A stretch of 64,000 nt of DNA from Thelephora terrestris (taxonomy: Eukaryota; Basidiomycota; Agaricomycetes; Thelephorales; Thelephoraceae). A model generated the notes under the pieces. That model was not told where the DNA came from. It searched no databases and saw nothing but the letters and a program-made list of their open reading frames with translations. The stretch lies in NCBI GenBank assembly GCA_015956445.1, contig WIUZ02000022.1, positions 310,001-374,000 on the forward strand. The letters run 5' to 3'. The position numbers and the translations under genes are program-made. Of the stretch, positions 10,229 through 21,134 are shown piece after piece (position 1 is the first letter of the stretch; every line of letters begins with the position of its first letter).

Positions 10229-10487
10229 AAGATGTAATCTAAATGCCCTCAAAAACATGAGATGTTTTCACAATGTGCCCAGTGGGCACATTCAGGAAAC
10301 ATTGCTTGGGAACATTTTGAGGAAATTTCAAATGGAGTTGGTGGGCGCAGTTGAATTACATGTCAAGGTAACATTTTAAATGTAATCAACCTGGAATCGG
10401 CAATTACAATCATTGAAAGTGCACATGAACTCACCATGTAATCAGGATGTAATCACCAATTCCAGGTGCCCCTGCCCCCAGTGAGTG
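10229..10487. mobile_element. Truncated palindromic CACTG element, right end
   Basis: It ends in CCAGGTGCCCCTGCCCCCAGTG at 10487, the reverse complement of the CACTGGGGGCA terminus of other elements here, and carries the internal words GCCCAGTGGGCAC and ATGTAATC. Its left end is missing where the LTR palindrome stops. The same sequence recurs at 20604-20902 and 22110-22291, defining a second subfamily. Confidence 0.55.
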
Positions 10488-12433
10488 TCCAGACGTGTGA
10501 GATAACAGAAATCCAAGAATGACGTGAGAGCCTTGATGATGTCGATGGGAACAAAGCCTTCCAGTGAGGTGACGAAAATGTTCATGAATGCCTTAGAGTC
10601 GTTCCCAGTCCACTGTTGGAAGTTCCGCCCTTGTTTGAACCTGCAAAGTCCAGGGAATAGAGGGACAAGAGCAATTCTGGAGAGGAGGTCAGGGTAAGTG
10701 AGAAGTTGATCAGGGTGAAAGCAAACCTCCGATTGACTTCATTGAGAATCTCTGACCCCCAAGACAGGCCGTACTCCAGCTTGAGGTATTCTTCACACTG
10801 GGGGCAAGGGGTCAAATACCCAGTGGGTACATGCTGAATACATTGTGATCACAGTCAAAAAGTGATCACAATGTGCCCAGTGGGGAAAATTTGAATACAT
10901 TCAAAATGTACCTGGCCATGTGAACCCAATGTGCCCACTGGGGACATTTTGATTGCGATCACAATGTACACATCAATGTGATCTCAATGTGCCTGCTGTG
11001 CACATTTTAATTTCTTTCACAATGTCCCCATCAATGCGTTCTCAATGTACCCAGCTCATTACATAATAGTTTCTTTCACAATGTTGTCCACAATGTGTTC
11101 AGCATGTGGCTGAGCCACTCATTCAAAATTCTTTCAAAGATTATCCAGTGATGTGTCCATAATGTCCCCAGGGGGTTGTTTTGAAGTAATCACAATGTAA
11201 TCACAATATTGTTCAATTTCATCATGAAATTTCAAAGAAATCACTATGTATATGGCTGTACACATTCTAGACACACCACTGGATACTTTGTGAAAGAATT
11301 TTGAATGAGTGGCTCAGCCACATGCTGGACACATTGTGGACAACATTGTGAAAGAAACTATTATGTAATGAGCTGGGTACATTGAGAACGCATTGATGGG
11401 GACATTGTGAAAGAAATTAAAATGTGCACAGCAGGCACATTGAGATCACATTGATGTGTACATTGTGATCGCAATCAAAATGTCCCCAGTGGGCACATTG
11501 GGTTCACATGGCCAGGTACATTTTGAATGTATTCAAATTTTCCCCACTGGGCACATTGTGATCACTTTTTGACTGTGATCACAATGTATTCAGCATGTAC
11601 CCACTGGGTATTTGACCCCTTGCCCCCAGTGTCAACCCATGTGACAAGGTGATCCTTGAATGTCCCTTTGATGGCCTGGTGGAGGAGGTCGGGAATGAGC
11701 AGTTCATATATATCTGCACGCGGGAACTGAGCGGTGAATGGCTCGAAGCAATGGTCAAGATAAGGGAGGTTCAGCAGCAGACCAGAACTCACCATGAAGT
11801 CTGGCACAATGCCATAGCCGTACCAGAGAGTATCTTTGTTCTGAGTATTGGAGAGCCTTAGGAGTTGCCTGAGGGTACGAAGCACAGCAGGCAACCCATC
11901 GAGGTCTGTGTGGTTAGCATCACACCTAAAGAAATATGTTTTCACTCAAGTGTAATGGGCAGTAAGGAGATACAGACGTTACGCACCATCCATACACGCA
12001 CCTGCAGCAAGTGATTGTTCAGGATAATCTGCAATGTGTGGGCCAATGCCGTAGATTGCACGGCGGAAATGGTAGTCAGCACAACGAACGATGTCCCACA
12101 TAGTCATGTAAGGCTTGGTGCTGTCATTCACCACAGCGAGACACCCGTGAAAGAGATGACGACAGAAGTCGTGGAAAATTTCGCTCTTTGCGTCATCATG
12201 AGTACCTGTTGGTCTCATTAGCTTGAGCGTACAATGATTAGGTTATACATCATTTACCTTTGGGAATTGGAAGGAAGCCGATTAGAACGAGGGCGGCCTT
12301 ATGCGCCCGTCGAAGGCAGTTATGAACGTTCCCAACAGATAGGTAAACGGGATGATAAGAGTGTTGACCGGTTGCGACGGAGACAGTCGTCTTGTCAGAC
12401 CCAAGAATGATTGGAACGAACATCGACCCATGA
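10488..12433 (-). mobile_element. Plavaka-type transposase, broken, N-terminal/core half
   Basis: Reading the minus strand from 12433 downward gives blocks of the Plavaka (CACTA-related) transposase of mushroom fungi. These are FVPIILGSDKTTVSVATGQ, HPVYLSVGNVHN, RRAHKAALVLIGFLPIPK; then HFRRAIYGIGPHIADYPEQ; then YGIVPDF, DIYELLIPDLLHQAIKG and TFKDHLVTWV. After an inserted element (10796-11631) it continues EEYLKLEYGLSWGSEIL, GRNFQQWTGNDSKAFM and VPIDIIKALTSFLDFCYL. Several frame changes and spacer stretches show it is a pseudogene. Upstream coding sequence is cut at 12433 by another palindromic element and downstream sequence at 10487 by a third. Family identity is strong by motif order. Confidence 0.82.
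10796..11631. mobile_element. Palindromic CACTG element, complete, TSD TCA
   Basis: This 836-bp element starts CACTGGGGGCAAGGGGTC and ends with its reverse complement. The two arms (about 400 bp each) are near-perfect inverted copies around a centre near 11215. The flanks carry the duplicated triplet TCA (10793-10795 and 11632-11634). Removing the element and one TCA restores the transposase frame WV-E-E-Y, which proves the insertion. It has no ORF of its own. CACTG termini plus 3-bp duplication fit the CACTA superfamily. Confidence 0.87.
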
Positions 12434-13004
12434 CACTGGGGGCAAGGGGTCACTTACCCAGCAATTACATTGTGATTACATTGTGATTTTTTAGACAATG
12501 TGTCCAGCCTGTGGCCAGGAGGTACATGCTGAGTTCTTTTACAAAGTATCCATCAATGTGACCACAATGTGGCCAGTGGGTCCACCTTGATCACTGTTAC
12601 AAAGTACCCATCAATTCGATCAAAATGTGCCCTGTGGGTCCATGCAGGATACATTGTAAAAGTATCCATCAAAGCGGCCACTGGGCACTTTGTGAAAGAA
12701 GCCCTTGGTTTCTTTCACAATTTTGTTCACAATGTATCCTACTGGGTGCCTGAGCCACTCATTGAGAGTTCTTTCAAAAAGTGCCCAGCAATGCAACCAC
12801 AATGTCCCCAGGGGGTTCTTCTTAATGTTTTCACAATGAACTCTCAATGTGGTTGGATTTCACAACAAACTCTCAAAGAAACCATTGAGTATCTGGTTGA
12901 AAACTTTGTGGACACATTGCTGGATACTTTATGAAAGAACTCTCAATGAGTGGCTCAGGCACCCAGTAGGATACATTGTGAACAAAATTGTGAAAGAAAC
13001 CAAG
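12434..13004. mobile_element. Palindromic CACTG element, right arm truncated
   Basis: The left end CACTGGGGGCAAGGGGTC at 12434 follows the triplet TGA. The left arm runs to about 12850 and the inverted right arm from about 12865 to 13004, where it stops abruptly against Helitron-derived sequence. The element sits in the same Plavaka transposase as the 10796 element. Confidence 0.68.
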
Positions 13005-13935
13005 GGCTGGGTCTGGCTTGTTCTCATGAATAGCAAGGTTCTGCAACTCAGTAGAGATGGCACTAATGAGGAATGACTTCCCAGTTCCAGCAGTTCCATA
13101 AATATTGATCCGAAGGGGCTCTGGGCTTTCATTTGCATCTTGCTCTGCTCCAAGTAGTGCTTTGTACCATGCAGGAACCTGCAGAAACACCTCTCTCTGT
13201 TCACCCTGGAGGAGTCGCCAATCGACTCCAGGTAGTTGATTGGCTGGAGCCACTCCCAATCTCTTCTGGGTTTCTATCCAGTCTGCAGCCATTGTGATTT
13301 CTTCTTCAGTCCAATCTGACTGGGTCCAAGGGTGCTGCTCATCAATATCACGTAGACCCAACCGACTAATGTTTCCACCCACACGTGCATTTGGGGCACG
13401 CCCTGCTTCAGCCATCCATGCATCTTGTAAAAGTTCATCATCATCACTTCCCCCCAGAGATTCAGTATCAGAGTCTGGCTCCTCCTCTACTGCTTCTGGG
13501 AGTGGATCAGGGTTGTAATGGATGGGGTGGCAGTTTAGTTGGCAGTGTTGGTAGAAGGAGGTCCAGCTTTGGATGTTGTCAGTGAGAAGGTTGTCAAAGG
13601 AACAATGTGGGTGGTGGAGGAGGACTTTGGCACAACAAAACTTCTCATAGCTTTCAGCATGAGCAGGGTCACCAACAAATCATGGCCAGACATCAACTAC
13701 ATATGGTTTTGCCCCATGAGCACCACACCTTTTGTATTGGCCTGAATTAAAATCATACCAATGGCAGAATTCATAGAGGGAAAGATCGGATCCTCCAGCT
13801 CATCAGGACTTCCAATGTAGCGTTGGAGGAAAGAAATAGTGCCTGGGCATGGAACAAATGCAACCTCATCGGAGGTACCCTCAGAAACTTTGAGTGAGCG
13901 ATATTGCCTGGAAGAGACCCGTGAAGAAGGATGTA
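13005..13935 (-). mobile_element. Helitron Rep/helicase remnant (Pif1-like domain)
   Basis: The minus strand encodes WP-x-FVGDPAHAESYEKFCCAKVLLHHPHCSFDNLL, the conserved pre-helicase block of Helitron proteins (here with an in-frame stop after WP). An acidic linker and HPWTQSDWTEEEITMAADW follow. The start of the Pif1 helicase comes next: EQREVFLQVPAWYKALL and the Walker A motif GTAGTGKSFLISAI, cut off soon after. A frameshift precedes the WP block. The N-terminal Rep domain and the rest of the helicase are absent, and no CTRR/hairpin end was identified. Confidence 0.72.
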
Positions 13936-15126
13936 TAAGTCCCTTTCAGATAGCTGGTGGTTGTAATTTTTTCAGATTTCTTCGAAAAATTCCTGGATTT
14001 TTGTGCCCAGATTTCCCCAGATTTTTGTATGTTGCCAGATATTTTGAGGCCAACAGGTGTTGCAGTGAGCGCATGCTTAGCCGACTCGCGGAAATTAGCT
14101 AAGCAAGGTCTATTACCAAAAAAGGAACTACAGTTGCTGACATAAGCTAGGCTTTTTGGATGCCCCAAGCAATCTAGAGCCTCACAAGCTCAGCTAATGA
14201 GAGCAAGCATCCTACAAACTGCTGCCCCTCAGGAAGTCCTTCCGATGAGAAAAGCCTCTCCCAAATCCCCGCCCCTCAAGAAGTCTTTCAAATGAGGACA
14301 AGGCTCTCCCATACCCCTGCCCCTCAGGAACTTGTTCCTATGAGGGCAAATTTCTCTGACAGCGTAAGAGACATTTTACCCATGCAATTCAGCTTGTTTC
14401 GCTTGGTTGGGGCAGTATTGAGTGTGTGAAGGCGACATTTGTTGTCAGTCCTGTATTGAATGGGGTCCACCGGTCCTTCGAGAGGGTGGCCATCTGCAAA
14501 CATGGCACACTTTTGAGAGGGCAGGTTCTGCAATGGGTGGTCATAGCCCACTCTAATAAAGAGACCTGACAAGAGGAAGCCCACCTGATGGAGAGCAAGT
14601 ATGAGTGGAGGCAAGCTAGGTGGGGGCAATGAAAAATGCTTGGTCATATTTATAGCGTTGACACCCTCACTCAGGCTGTGGCGCCACAATCACAGTGGAG
14701 TTTCTTTTGCACAAAGCCCCCTGATTAACAGCCTCTGGCTCACCTCAATGGAAAGTTGGCTGTGCCTCACCAGCAATGGTACACTAAAATAAGGGTGACT
14801 CCTTTTGACAAATTTGAGTGTACCCTGTGAGGAGAACAACAGCTACTTAGTGACCGTGACAATTAGACTTCTTTCATGAAGGGAACAGGGTGAATGGGAT
14901 GCTGACATACTAAGTAAAACCCTGTCACAGGGGCAGATCCAAGAATTTGGAGAGAAAGAGGGGGATTGTAGAGGAATGCTTGGCGGCAGAAAGGAGGCTT
15001 TGAGAGAGATGGTGTTGAGAAGGTTAACTGACACAGGTGAAACTACTACAGACATACCGAGATGAACAGTTCCTGTAGACTTCATCCAACCCAGCATCTA
15101 ATCAGGCTGAAACACTGTACTCAGCG
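13936..15126. other. Unassigned repeat-island sequence
   Basis: No gene can be supported. Minus-strand open frames at 14324-14689 overlap in two frames without a recognisable domain. The stretch includes the tandem repeat at 14220-14364 and ends at the left terminus of the 15127 palindrome. Confidence 0.35.
14220..14364. repeat. Three-copy tandem repeat, unit about 48 bp
   Basis: Each unit has the form TGCCCCTCAGGAAGT, a variable ten bases, ATGAG and a CTCTCCCA-type tail; copies start near 14222, 14268 and 14317. Confidence 0.6.
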
Positions 15127-15602
15127 CACTGGTGGCAGACCCCTACTTACTCAGCAGGCAAATTGAGGGTTTTTTGAGTGTTTTTCAACAATTTACTCAG
15201 ATTTTAACCAGTGGGTTAATTGTGAGAAAATTCACAACTTATCCACCACATTTCCCTCAATTTGATCAGTAGGTAAGTTCCGAAATTGTTCCCAACAACC
15301 TCATCAGTTTGCCCATGAGATACTTCTTTGAAAAAACTCTAAGGGTTCTTTCACAAATTGCACCAAATGTGTCCATCACATGATCTGAGCCACTCACCCA
15401 GAGTTCTTTCCCAAATTACCAATCTGTCCTCAACATGCTCAAACATATACACAGTGGATTTGTGGTGGAGTGAGCTGTGACAGCCAGTTATGTGATCTGA
15501 TCATGTGATTGTGGGAATTTCTGTAGTGGTATATAGTGGTGTTGATCCCATCAATATAACTTGGCTTTACTCTCCCAATGTGTCCTGCAACAGTTTGTTG
15601 GG

Positions 15603-16751
15603 ATGGCTCTCTTCTTTCGACCACCACTTCCCCCTCCGGCGCCTAATTCGTTTGTCCCACCAGATGTAGACACCATCAACTACTTCGAACGAACCGTTAT
15701 CAGACCTCTCCAAATAAACCTCAGTGATATAGAGCTAGTTTTTCAACGTGCAGATGAGGAAGATGACCCGATCCAAAAACAATCCAAACGACACTACTAC
15801 ATCTCCCGCATCCTTGAAATTCTCAATGACGACTCTTCCCAATCCCTTTGGCCCATCCTTTACCCCTCCTCCAGATTTGAAGACAATCTCCTCAGACAAC
15901 TCCAATTTATTTGAACAGGAGTTGACAACCTCAACACCAACAACAACCCTACCACACCACAACCTTCCTCCCAACCTGCTGCAGATGTCATTCCGACGTT
16001 GGTGGCAATGGAGGCGAACATTACAAATCTACAAGTGGAGACTCTAGCCTCCCTTAAAAGCTATGCTGACGCTGCTAAAGTGTCTGCTCCCATAACCCCC
16101 CCTCCCCCACCCCCTCCATCAAAGCCCCCACAGCCAAAACCTCCCCTGAAAAGGAACCTCCTTCCACAAGCAGTGATTCAAACTAAAGGCAAAACAGATC
16201 CCAAGAGCCTCCCCTCCTTTGTTGACCTGGTCACCACCCTTAACAAATCCCTCCACGAACATCCCAAACACTTGCACGTCCGTGTGGTCGGCGTGAAGTG
16301 GACCGCAGCATCAAACCTAGTGGTCCGCGCCCAGGCACCCTCTCCCTCTGCCCTCGTTAACGCCCTCAAGGCTGTTCAGGCATCAATTACGTCCAATCTA
16401 CTGATTATCAAGGACATCATCCCCAACACAAGATGGTCTCGTGTGACCCTGTCACATGTGTTCACCGGCAAGGAACCCGATTCACCCGCTTACTCCCCAG
16501 AAGCCCTCCACGAGGAACTATCCACGCATAACCCCAACTATACGTCGCTCATCATCAGACAGTACCCCTCATGGATAAGAAACCCCAAGAACTTCACAAA
16601 CGGCCAAACATCCTCAATCTCCTTTGCCTTTGAAGACCCAGATGGGACATGCGCCCAACGTCTCATCGGGACCTCTCTCACCGCTTTTGGCAACCTCAGG
16701 TGCACTCTCAAAGCCTGGGTCTCACCAAAGAAAACAGCGCAGAAGCCATAG
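15603..16751 (+). pseudogene. LINE ORF1-like (gag-like) protein, one in-frame stop
   Basis: One frame runs 383 codons from ATG 15603 to a stop at 16751, interrupted by a single TGA at 15912-15914. The protein has a Pro-rich start (PPLPPPAPNSF), a helical segment, LVAMEANITNLQVETLASLK (coiled-coil-like), a poly-Pro linker, and a C-terminal domain. That domain contains HVRVVGVKWTAASNLVVRA, TRWSRVTLSHVFTGK, LIIRQYPSWIRNPKNF and SISFAFEDPDG. This last block resembles ORF1 nucleic-acid-binding domains of fungal non-LTR elements (Tad1-like), from memory. It has no zinc knuckle and no reverse transcriptase. Near-intactness implies a recent copy. Confidence 0.62.
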
Positions 16752-17091
16752 CAAGCCTTTGCAGCAGATGTTTTAAACGGGTAATCTGCACGTCAAGTCT
16801 CTATATACATTTGGTATCCTCCCGCACTTTCCCCACGTAGATTAGTGTCCTTGTGTTACACTGATATTTCCCCCGTTGGTCCAGGACTCCCACGCCTTGG
16901 TACCATAACTACCCTGTGCGTCAGGTATACCTTGTATTCCTGTTTCCCTTTCCCCCCGCTGTTATGTTCGATCATGTTCGTGATTCACCAAAGATGCAAG
17001 TAGACCATACGATAGCAAAGTGTAACATAGGTAGTACTACCTCAGCACTATAAACTGGCATCAAAAAAAAAAAAAAAAAAAAAAAAAAAAA
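15603..17091 (+). mobile_element. LINE-like retroposed copy: ORF1, 3'UTR and poly-A tail
   Basis: A 29-A run (17063-17091) ends the copy. The 14-bp word ACAGTTTGTTGGGA occurs at 15590-15603 and again at 17091-17104, a clear target-site duplication of target-primed reverse transcription. Between them lie only a gag-like ORF1 and about 310 bp of 3' UTR. The copy begins essentially at the ORF1 start codon and has no reverse transcriptase, so it is a 5'-truncated or ORF1-only (HAL1-like) derivative, or a retroposed mRNA. Confidence 0.75.
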
Positions 17092-17718
17092 CAGTTTGTT
17101 GGGAGTTTGTCATAAAACTGAGCAAATCAGAGTTTTTTTTGATCACATCAAAGAGAACCTGGTGGGTATGTCACTGAGTATATTGTGAGCAGGTTTTGAA
17201 TGAACATGTGGTGGGCACATTTGGTGCAATCTGTGAAAGAAAATTTAGAGTTTACTCAAAGGAGTACCTTATGGGCAAACTAATGAGTTTGTTGAGAAAA
17301 ATTTCAAAACTTACCCACCAATCAAATTGAGGGAAAAGTGGTGGATGAGTTTTGAATTTGCTCACAATTAACCCACTGGGTAAAATCTGGGTAAATTGTT
17401 GAAAAACTCTCAAAAAACCCTCAATCTGCCTGCTGGGTAAGTAGGGGTCTGCCCCCAGTGAGAGGTCTGAGCTAAAGGTTGAGATGGAATAAAGTTATGA
17501 GCACTGATGGAATAGAAAATGGTCCAGAGAGCAGGGTGACCAGGGTGGAGGTTGCCTAGAGGCAGTCTCGAGGCTGGGAAGGGTCCAGAACACAATGGAG
17601 TCGAGCAACCAATAGGAAGGAATCAGAGAATGGGAGATTCGACATTGTGACATCTCCTTGGGACTTTAAAAACGAACCGTCCTTGGTTGCCAACTTGATA
17701 ACCTTTTCTTCCCTCTCC

Positions 17719-18838
17719 ATGACCTGGTTCCCGTCTGATGCTAAGGGGAATCCTCTCCCTCCGTTCAGTCCTCTAGACACAATTGATCAGAAGGGAGGTT
17801 TGTTCCCGTCCATCGAGAACGATTCGCCATGGACCTTCGAGGAGGTGAATGCCACGTATCCATCGACCACGGGGATCTGGGAGTCCGTTCGTGAAGTGTG
17901 GAGGCTGAGCACGTTCGAGGAGCTCAGTACCGGGGATAGAACGTGGACTGCTCTCATGAAGGCGTGGATGGTGAGTTTTCTTGGGGATTCCTTTGCAAAA
18001 GAGCTTCCTACTAACGAAGAAACCTAGGTGAGGCACTTCGAAGTGTGCCGGGAAGCTGAGGTGCAGCCGTATGGCCCAGTTGTGGAATACCTGCGACATG
18101 TGGTCCAGCAGAACCTCATCAGTGGGGAGGGGCTTCTGTCGTTGGGGGTGAAGATGCCGAAGACTCCGAAGACTGGGAGACCTACGCTGAGAGCAAAGCT
18201 TCCATACGTTCTCGTTCCTCCTACTCTGGTGCAGCATATCCCGAAGAGGAAGGAGGTGACTCCCAATTCGCCGACCACCACTACACAGGGCGAGGAAACG
18301 GAGGCCATGGATGAGGAGTGGAAGGTGACTCAGGGCAGAGGAAGCCTTTTCCAAGGGGAGCAACGTGGAGGTGCAGGAAACCGAGCTGGGTGCCAGTCGG
18401 AGGGGGCTAGAATCCCTTCAGATGTTCGATGACATCGTCAACAATTTGGAGCTCCCAAGGATGATGATCCAGGAATGGTACACGGATTTCATAGGTGCTC
18501 GGCTCGCCGAAGATTCTCAGAGGATGAGGCTAGATTCACAAAAAGACGCCTGGGAGGACATTGGCCAAAAGTTCCAGGCTCGCTTGCTCGGGAACAGCGC
18601 CATGGTAGTTGATAGTGCACCAGTCACGGGGCTGTTGAAACCTCGAGTCCTCAGTCCTCAGGTGGAGGAGAGCATGGTCGAGGACCCAGAGAAGATCGTC
18701 GAGGATCCAGGTACTCCAGTGCAATCTGAGGCTCTTTCATCCTCTGAGTCCGAAGATGAGTTCACGATGAAGAAGGAGGGGAAGAAGAGAGCGGTTCCGA
18801 AGGAGGAGAAGAAAGCGGAGGAGGCTGAGGGGGAGTGA
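17719..18838 (+). pseudogene. Unidentified protein gene, one intron, probable frameshift
   Basis: Exon 1 is open from about 17560; the first in-frame ATG is 17719. It encodes NATYPSTTGIWESVREVWRL and FEELSTGDRTWTALMKAWM, then a well-formed 57-bp intron (17971-18027) with a CTACTAAC branch site. Exon 2 gives VRHFEVCREAEVQPYGPVVEYLRHVVQQNL and a basic/Pro-rich stretch. Near 18322-18365 the frame must change by one base to continue with SLQMFDDIVNNLELPRMMIQEWYTDF and an acidic, Lys/Glu-rich tail ending at 18838. No intron fits there, so I infer a frameshift. I do not recognise the family. The 5' end lies against a palindromic element and may be damaged. Confidence 0.45.
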
Positions 18839-19690
18839 AGAACCGTCTGGCTGGAGACCCTCAGTAACTCTTCCACTGGAGCGAGGCAACTGGCAGCCCT
18901 TGCTGGAATATCTCACACAGCAGACGGCTGGAGGGCAGCAAATATCCCTCACCCTTCAAACACCCCAAGGGCCAATTTGCAAAGCTTTTTGCAAGAGATA
19001 CATGCGCTTGTGAAAGTTCTCAGGGTATCTGATGTCTGGGAGGGAATGTGAGCTTCATTTGCGCTGATAGAAAATCACGAGCCTCATCACAAAATACTGT
19101 TCAAACAGGCCTAGTTTTAGTTCCACTCCCAGCATTGAAACCGTTGCTCCATTATAAATTACCACCTCTTCCTCCCATCACCCCCAAGCACTTGGAATAG
19201 AGTGCTTGACCAATATTTATGTAATCCGGATGAGGACGATTGATCATAATAGAAGTCTCTTGTCTTATATCGGATCTATTACGTACTAGTAAAGTTCCTA
19301 TATCCGAACTCCAATACCTGAGCACACATTCCATTCGCAAGCGCTGAAATCTTTTAACTCTGCTCTCCAAAACCCTCACTGTTCTCTTTCCTGTCCTCTA
19401 CCATCTCTCTTTTCTGCCCTCGGAATCTGAAGAATGCTGAGGCTGACCTTTGATACACTGCTGCATCAACCAAGCACCTTGGAGATTGAGATCCAGGGAA
19501 AAATCGGACATGCTTTGAGGATCATACGTGGATGTCAAGGAGATCAGATCTGGGCAAGGACAATCCAAACACTGGTAAGTCAGATATGCCAAAAGCGACA
19601 CAACACAAACCCGATTTGGAGCCACTCACATCTTTCCCAAATACGCACTTTTGTAAGTTTGCAGGAGTAGACAACTTGTCTGGGCTGTGA
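18839..19690. other. Unassigned stretch
   Basis: No supportable gene. A 78-codon plus-strand frame at 19434-19670 has no recognisable features. Sequence is unremarkable and AT-leaning compared with host genes. Confidence 0.3.
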
Positions 19691-20603
19691 CACTGGGGGA
19701 AAGAGGGTACTTACCCAGTGGGTACATTGTGGGTTTTGAAACCATTTGTGCAGTTGTTACCCATCAGGTACTTTTTGAAAGATACCCATCAATTCACCCA
19801 CATTTTAGCCACTGGGTACATGGTGGGTACTTGATCCATGCTTTCATGAGTTCTGTACATGTCCTATCCTCTTACAACTCAGAAATTCATGCAAAGCCAG
19901 AGAACGACATGGTCCTTCAGGATGTGATTGGCAGCACAATGTCCAATGATCTTTGACCTTGGCCTCCCTTCAACATATTCCTGAATAGCAACCAATGGAC
20001 AGGGATGTGATCCAACCAGAATGAAGTGATGTTGACAAGTATATTTGTGCAACTCTCCGTGAAATTGGTTTGCAGCTCCTTCCATATGAAGGGCTATAAT
20101 TGCTCCACAACCGAGTGGAATGTTACCCACCAGGTACATGTTGGGTATTTTTTGAAAGATATCCATTGATTTGCCCACATTTTACCCACTGGATATATGG
20201 TGGGTACTTTTTGAGTGAAACACCTGGGTTCTTTCACAATTTACTTTCCAATGTGCCCATCACATACCTGAGCCACCCATTGAGAGTTCTTTGAGAGTTT
20301 TTGATGAAACTGAGCCACACTGTGAGTTCTTTGTGGGTTCTTTGAAAAAAACCCACTGGGTACATTGTGATCAGATTGGTGGGTACTTTATGAAGGAACT
20401 GAATGGGTAGCTCAGGTTTGTGATTGGCACATTGAAAAGTAAATTGTGAAAGAACCCAGGTGTTTCACTCAAAAAGTACCCACCATATATCCAGTGGGTG
20501 AAATGCGGGCAAATCAATGGATATCTTTCAAAAAATACCCAACGTGTACTTGGTGGGTAACAGCTGGGCAAATGGTTTTAAAACTCACAATGTACCCACT
20601 GGG
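19691..20603. mobile_element. Composite palindromic CACTG element with internal foreign segment
   Basis: The left terminus CACTGGGGGAAAG at 19691 follows TGA, and its arm reaches about 19855. A second copy of the same arm restarts near 20110, runs to a centre near 20325 and returns as the inverted arm to 20603, where the outermost bases are missing. Between the two left-arm copies (19857-20100) is a minus-strand open segment reading GELHKYTCQHHFILVGSHPCPLVAIQEYVEGRPRSK, apparently from another transposon that I cannot name. The internal words are shared with the 24004 element. Confidence 0.6.
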
Positions 20604-20902
20604 TAAGTGTCAAGGCAACATTTGAAATGTAATCAACCTGGAATTGGCAATTACAATTATTGGGAAGTGCACATGAACTCTCCAAGTAATCAAGACATAA
20701 TAACCGATTCCAGGTGCCCTTGCTCCTAGTGAATATACCCACTGGGCACATTCAGGAAACATTGCTTGGGAAAAATTTGAGGAAATTTCAAATGGAGTTG
20801 GTGACATCAGTTGAATTAAATGTCAAGGTAACATTTGAGACGTAATCAACGTAATCAAGATGGAATCATCAGTTCCAGATGCCCCTGCTCCCAGTGAGAG
20901 GC
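20604..20902. mobile_element. Two tandem right-end fragments of the second CACTG subfamily
   Basis: The first fragment ends at 20733 (GGTGCCCTTGCTCCTAGTG), the second at 20902 (GATGCCCCTGCTCCCAGTG). Both align with 10260-10487, sharing ACATTCAGGAAACATTGCTT and CAAATGGAGTTGGTG. Left ends are absent. Confidence 0.55.
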
Positions 20903-21134
20903 ATTTCATCCGTGTCATTGCTGCAAATGCACCACAGTCTTTCATCATTGCTCTCTGAGGCCTCACGGACCTCTGCTACCTCGCCCAGTTGTGCCAACTT
21001 GATGATGATCAACTTACTCAAATAACCTCCTCCCTCCAACTTTTTTGTACTTACAAGCAATCCATCTTGGATGCTCACGCTTTTGTGGGGAAGGGAAACA
21101 AGCTGCTGGACCACTTCCAAATCCCCAAACTTGA

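Larger units (their letters stand above)
15127..17460. mobile_element. Palindromic CACTG element carrying a LINE insertion
   Basis: The left terminus CACTGGTGGCAGACCCCTAC (15127) and the right terminus, reading inward CACTGGGGGCAGACCCC from 17460, bracket inverted arms of about 330 bp that pair through words such as CCACCACATTTCCCTCAA. Flanking triplets (GCG and AGA) do not match, so one flank may have changed. The LINE copy at 15603-17091 sits in the loop region; without it the element would be about 830 bp, the same size as the 10796 element. Confidence 0.8.

Noticed and set aside
12569-13076. Open frames of 75-121 codons in the 12434 element
   Set aside because: They arise from the repetitive arms and continue into Helitron sequence by chance.
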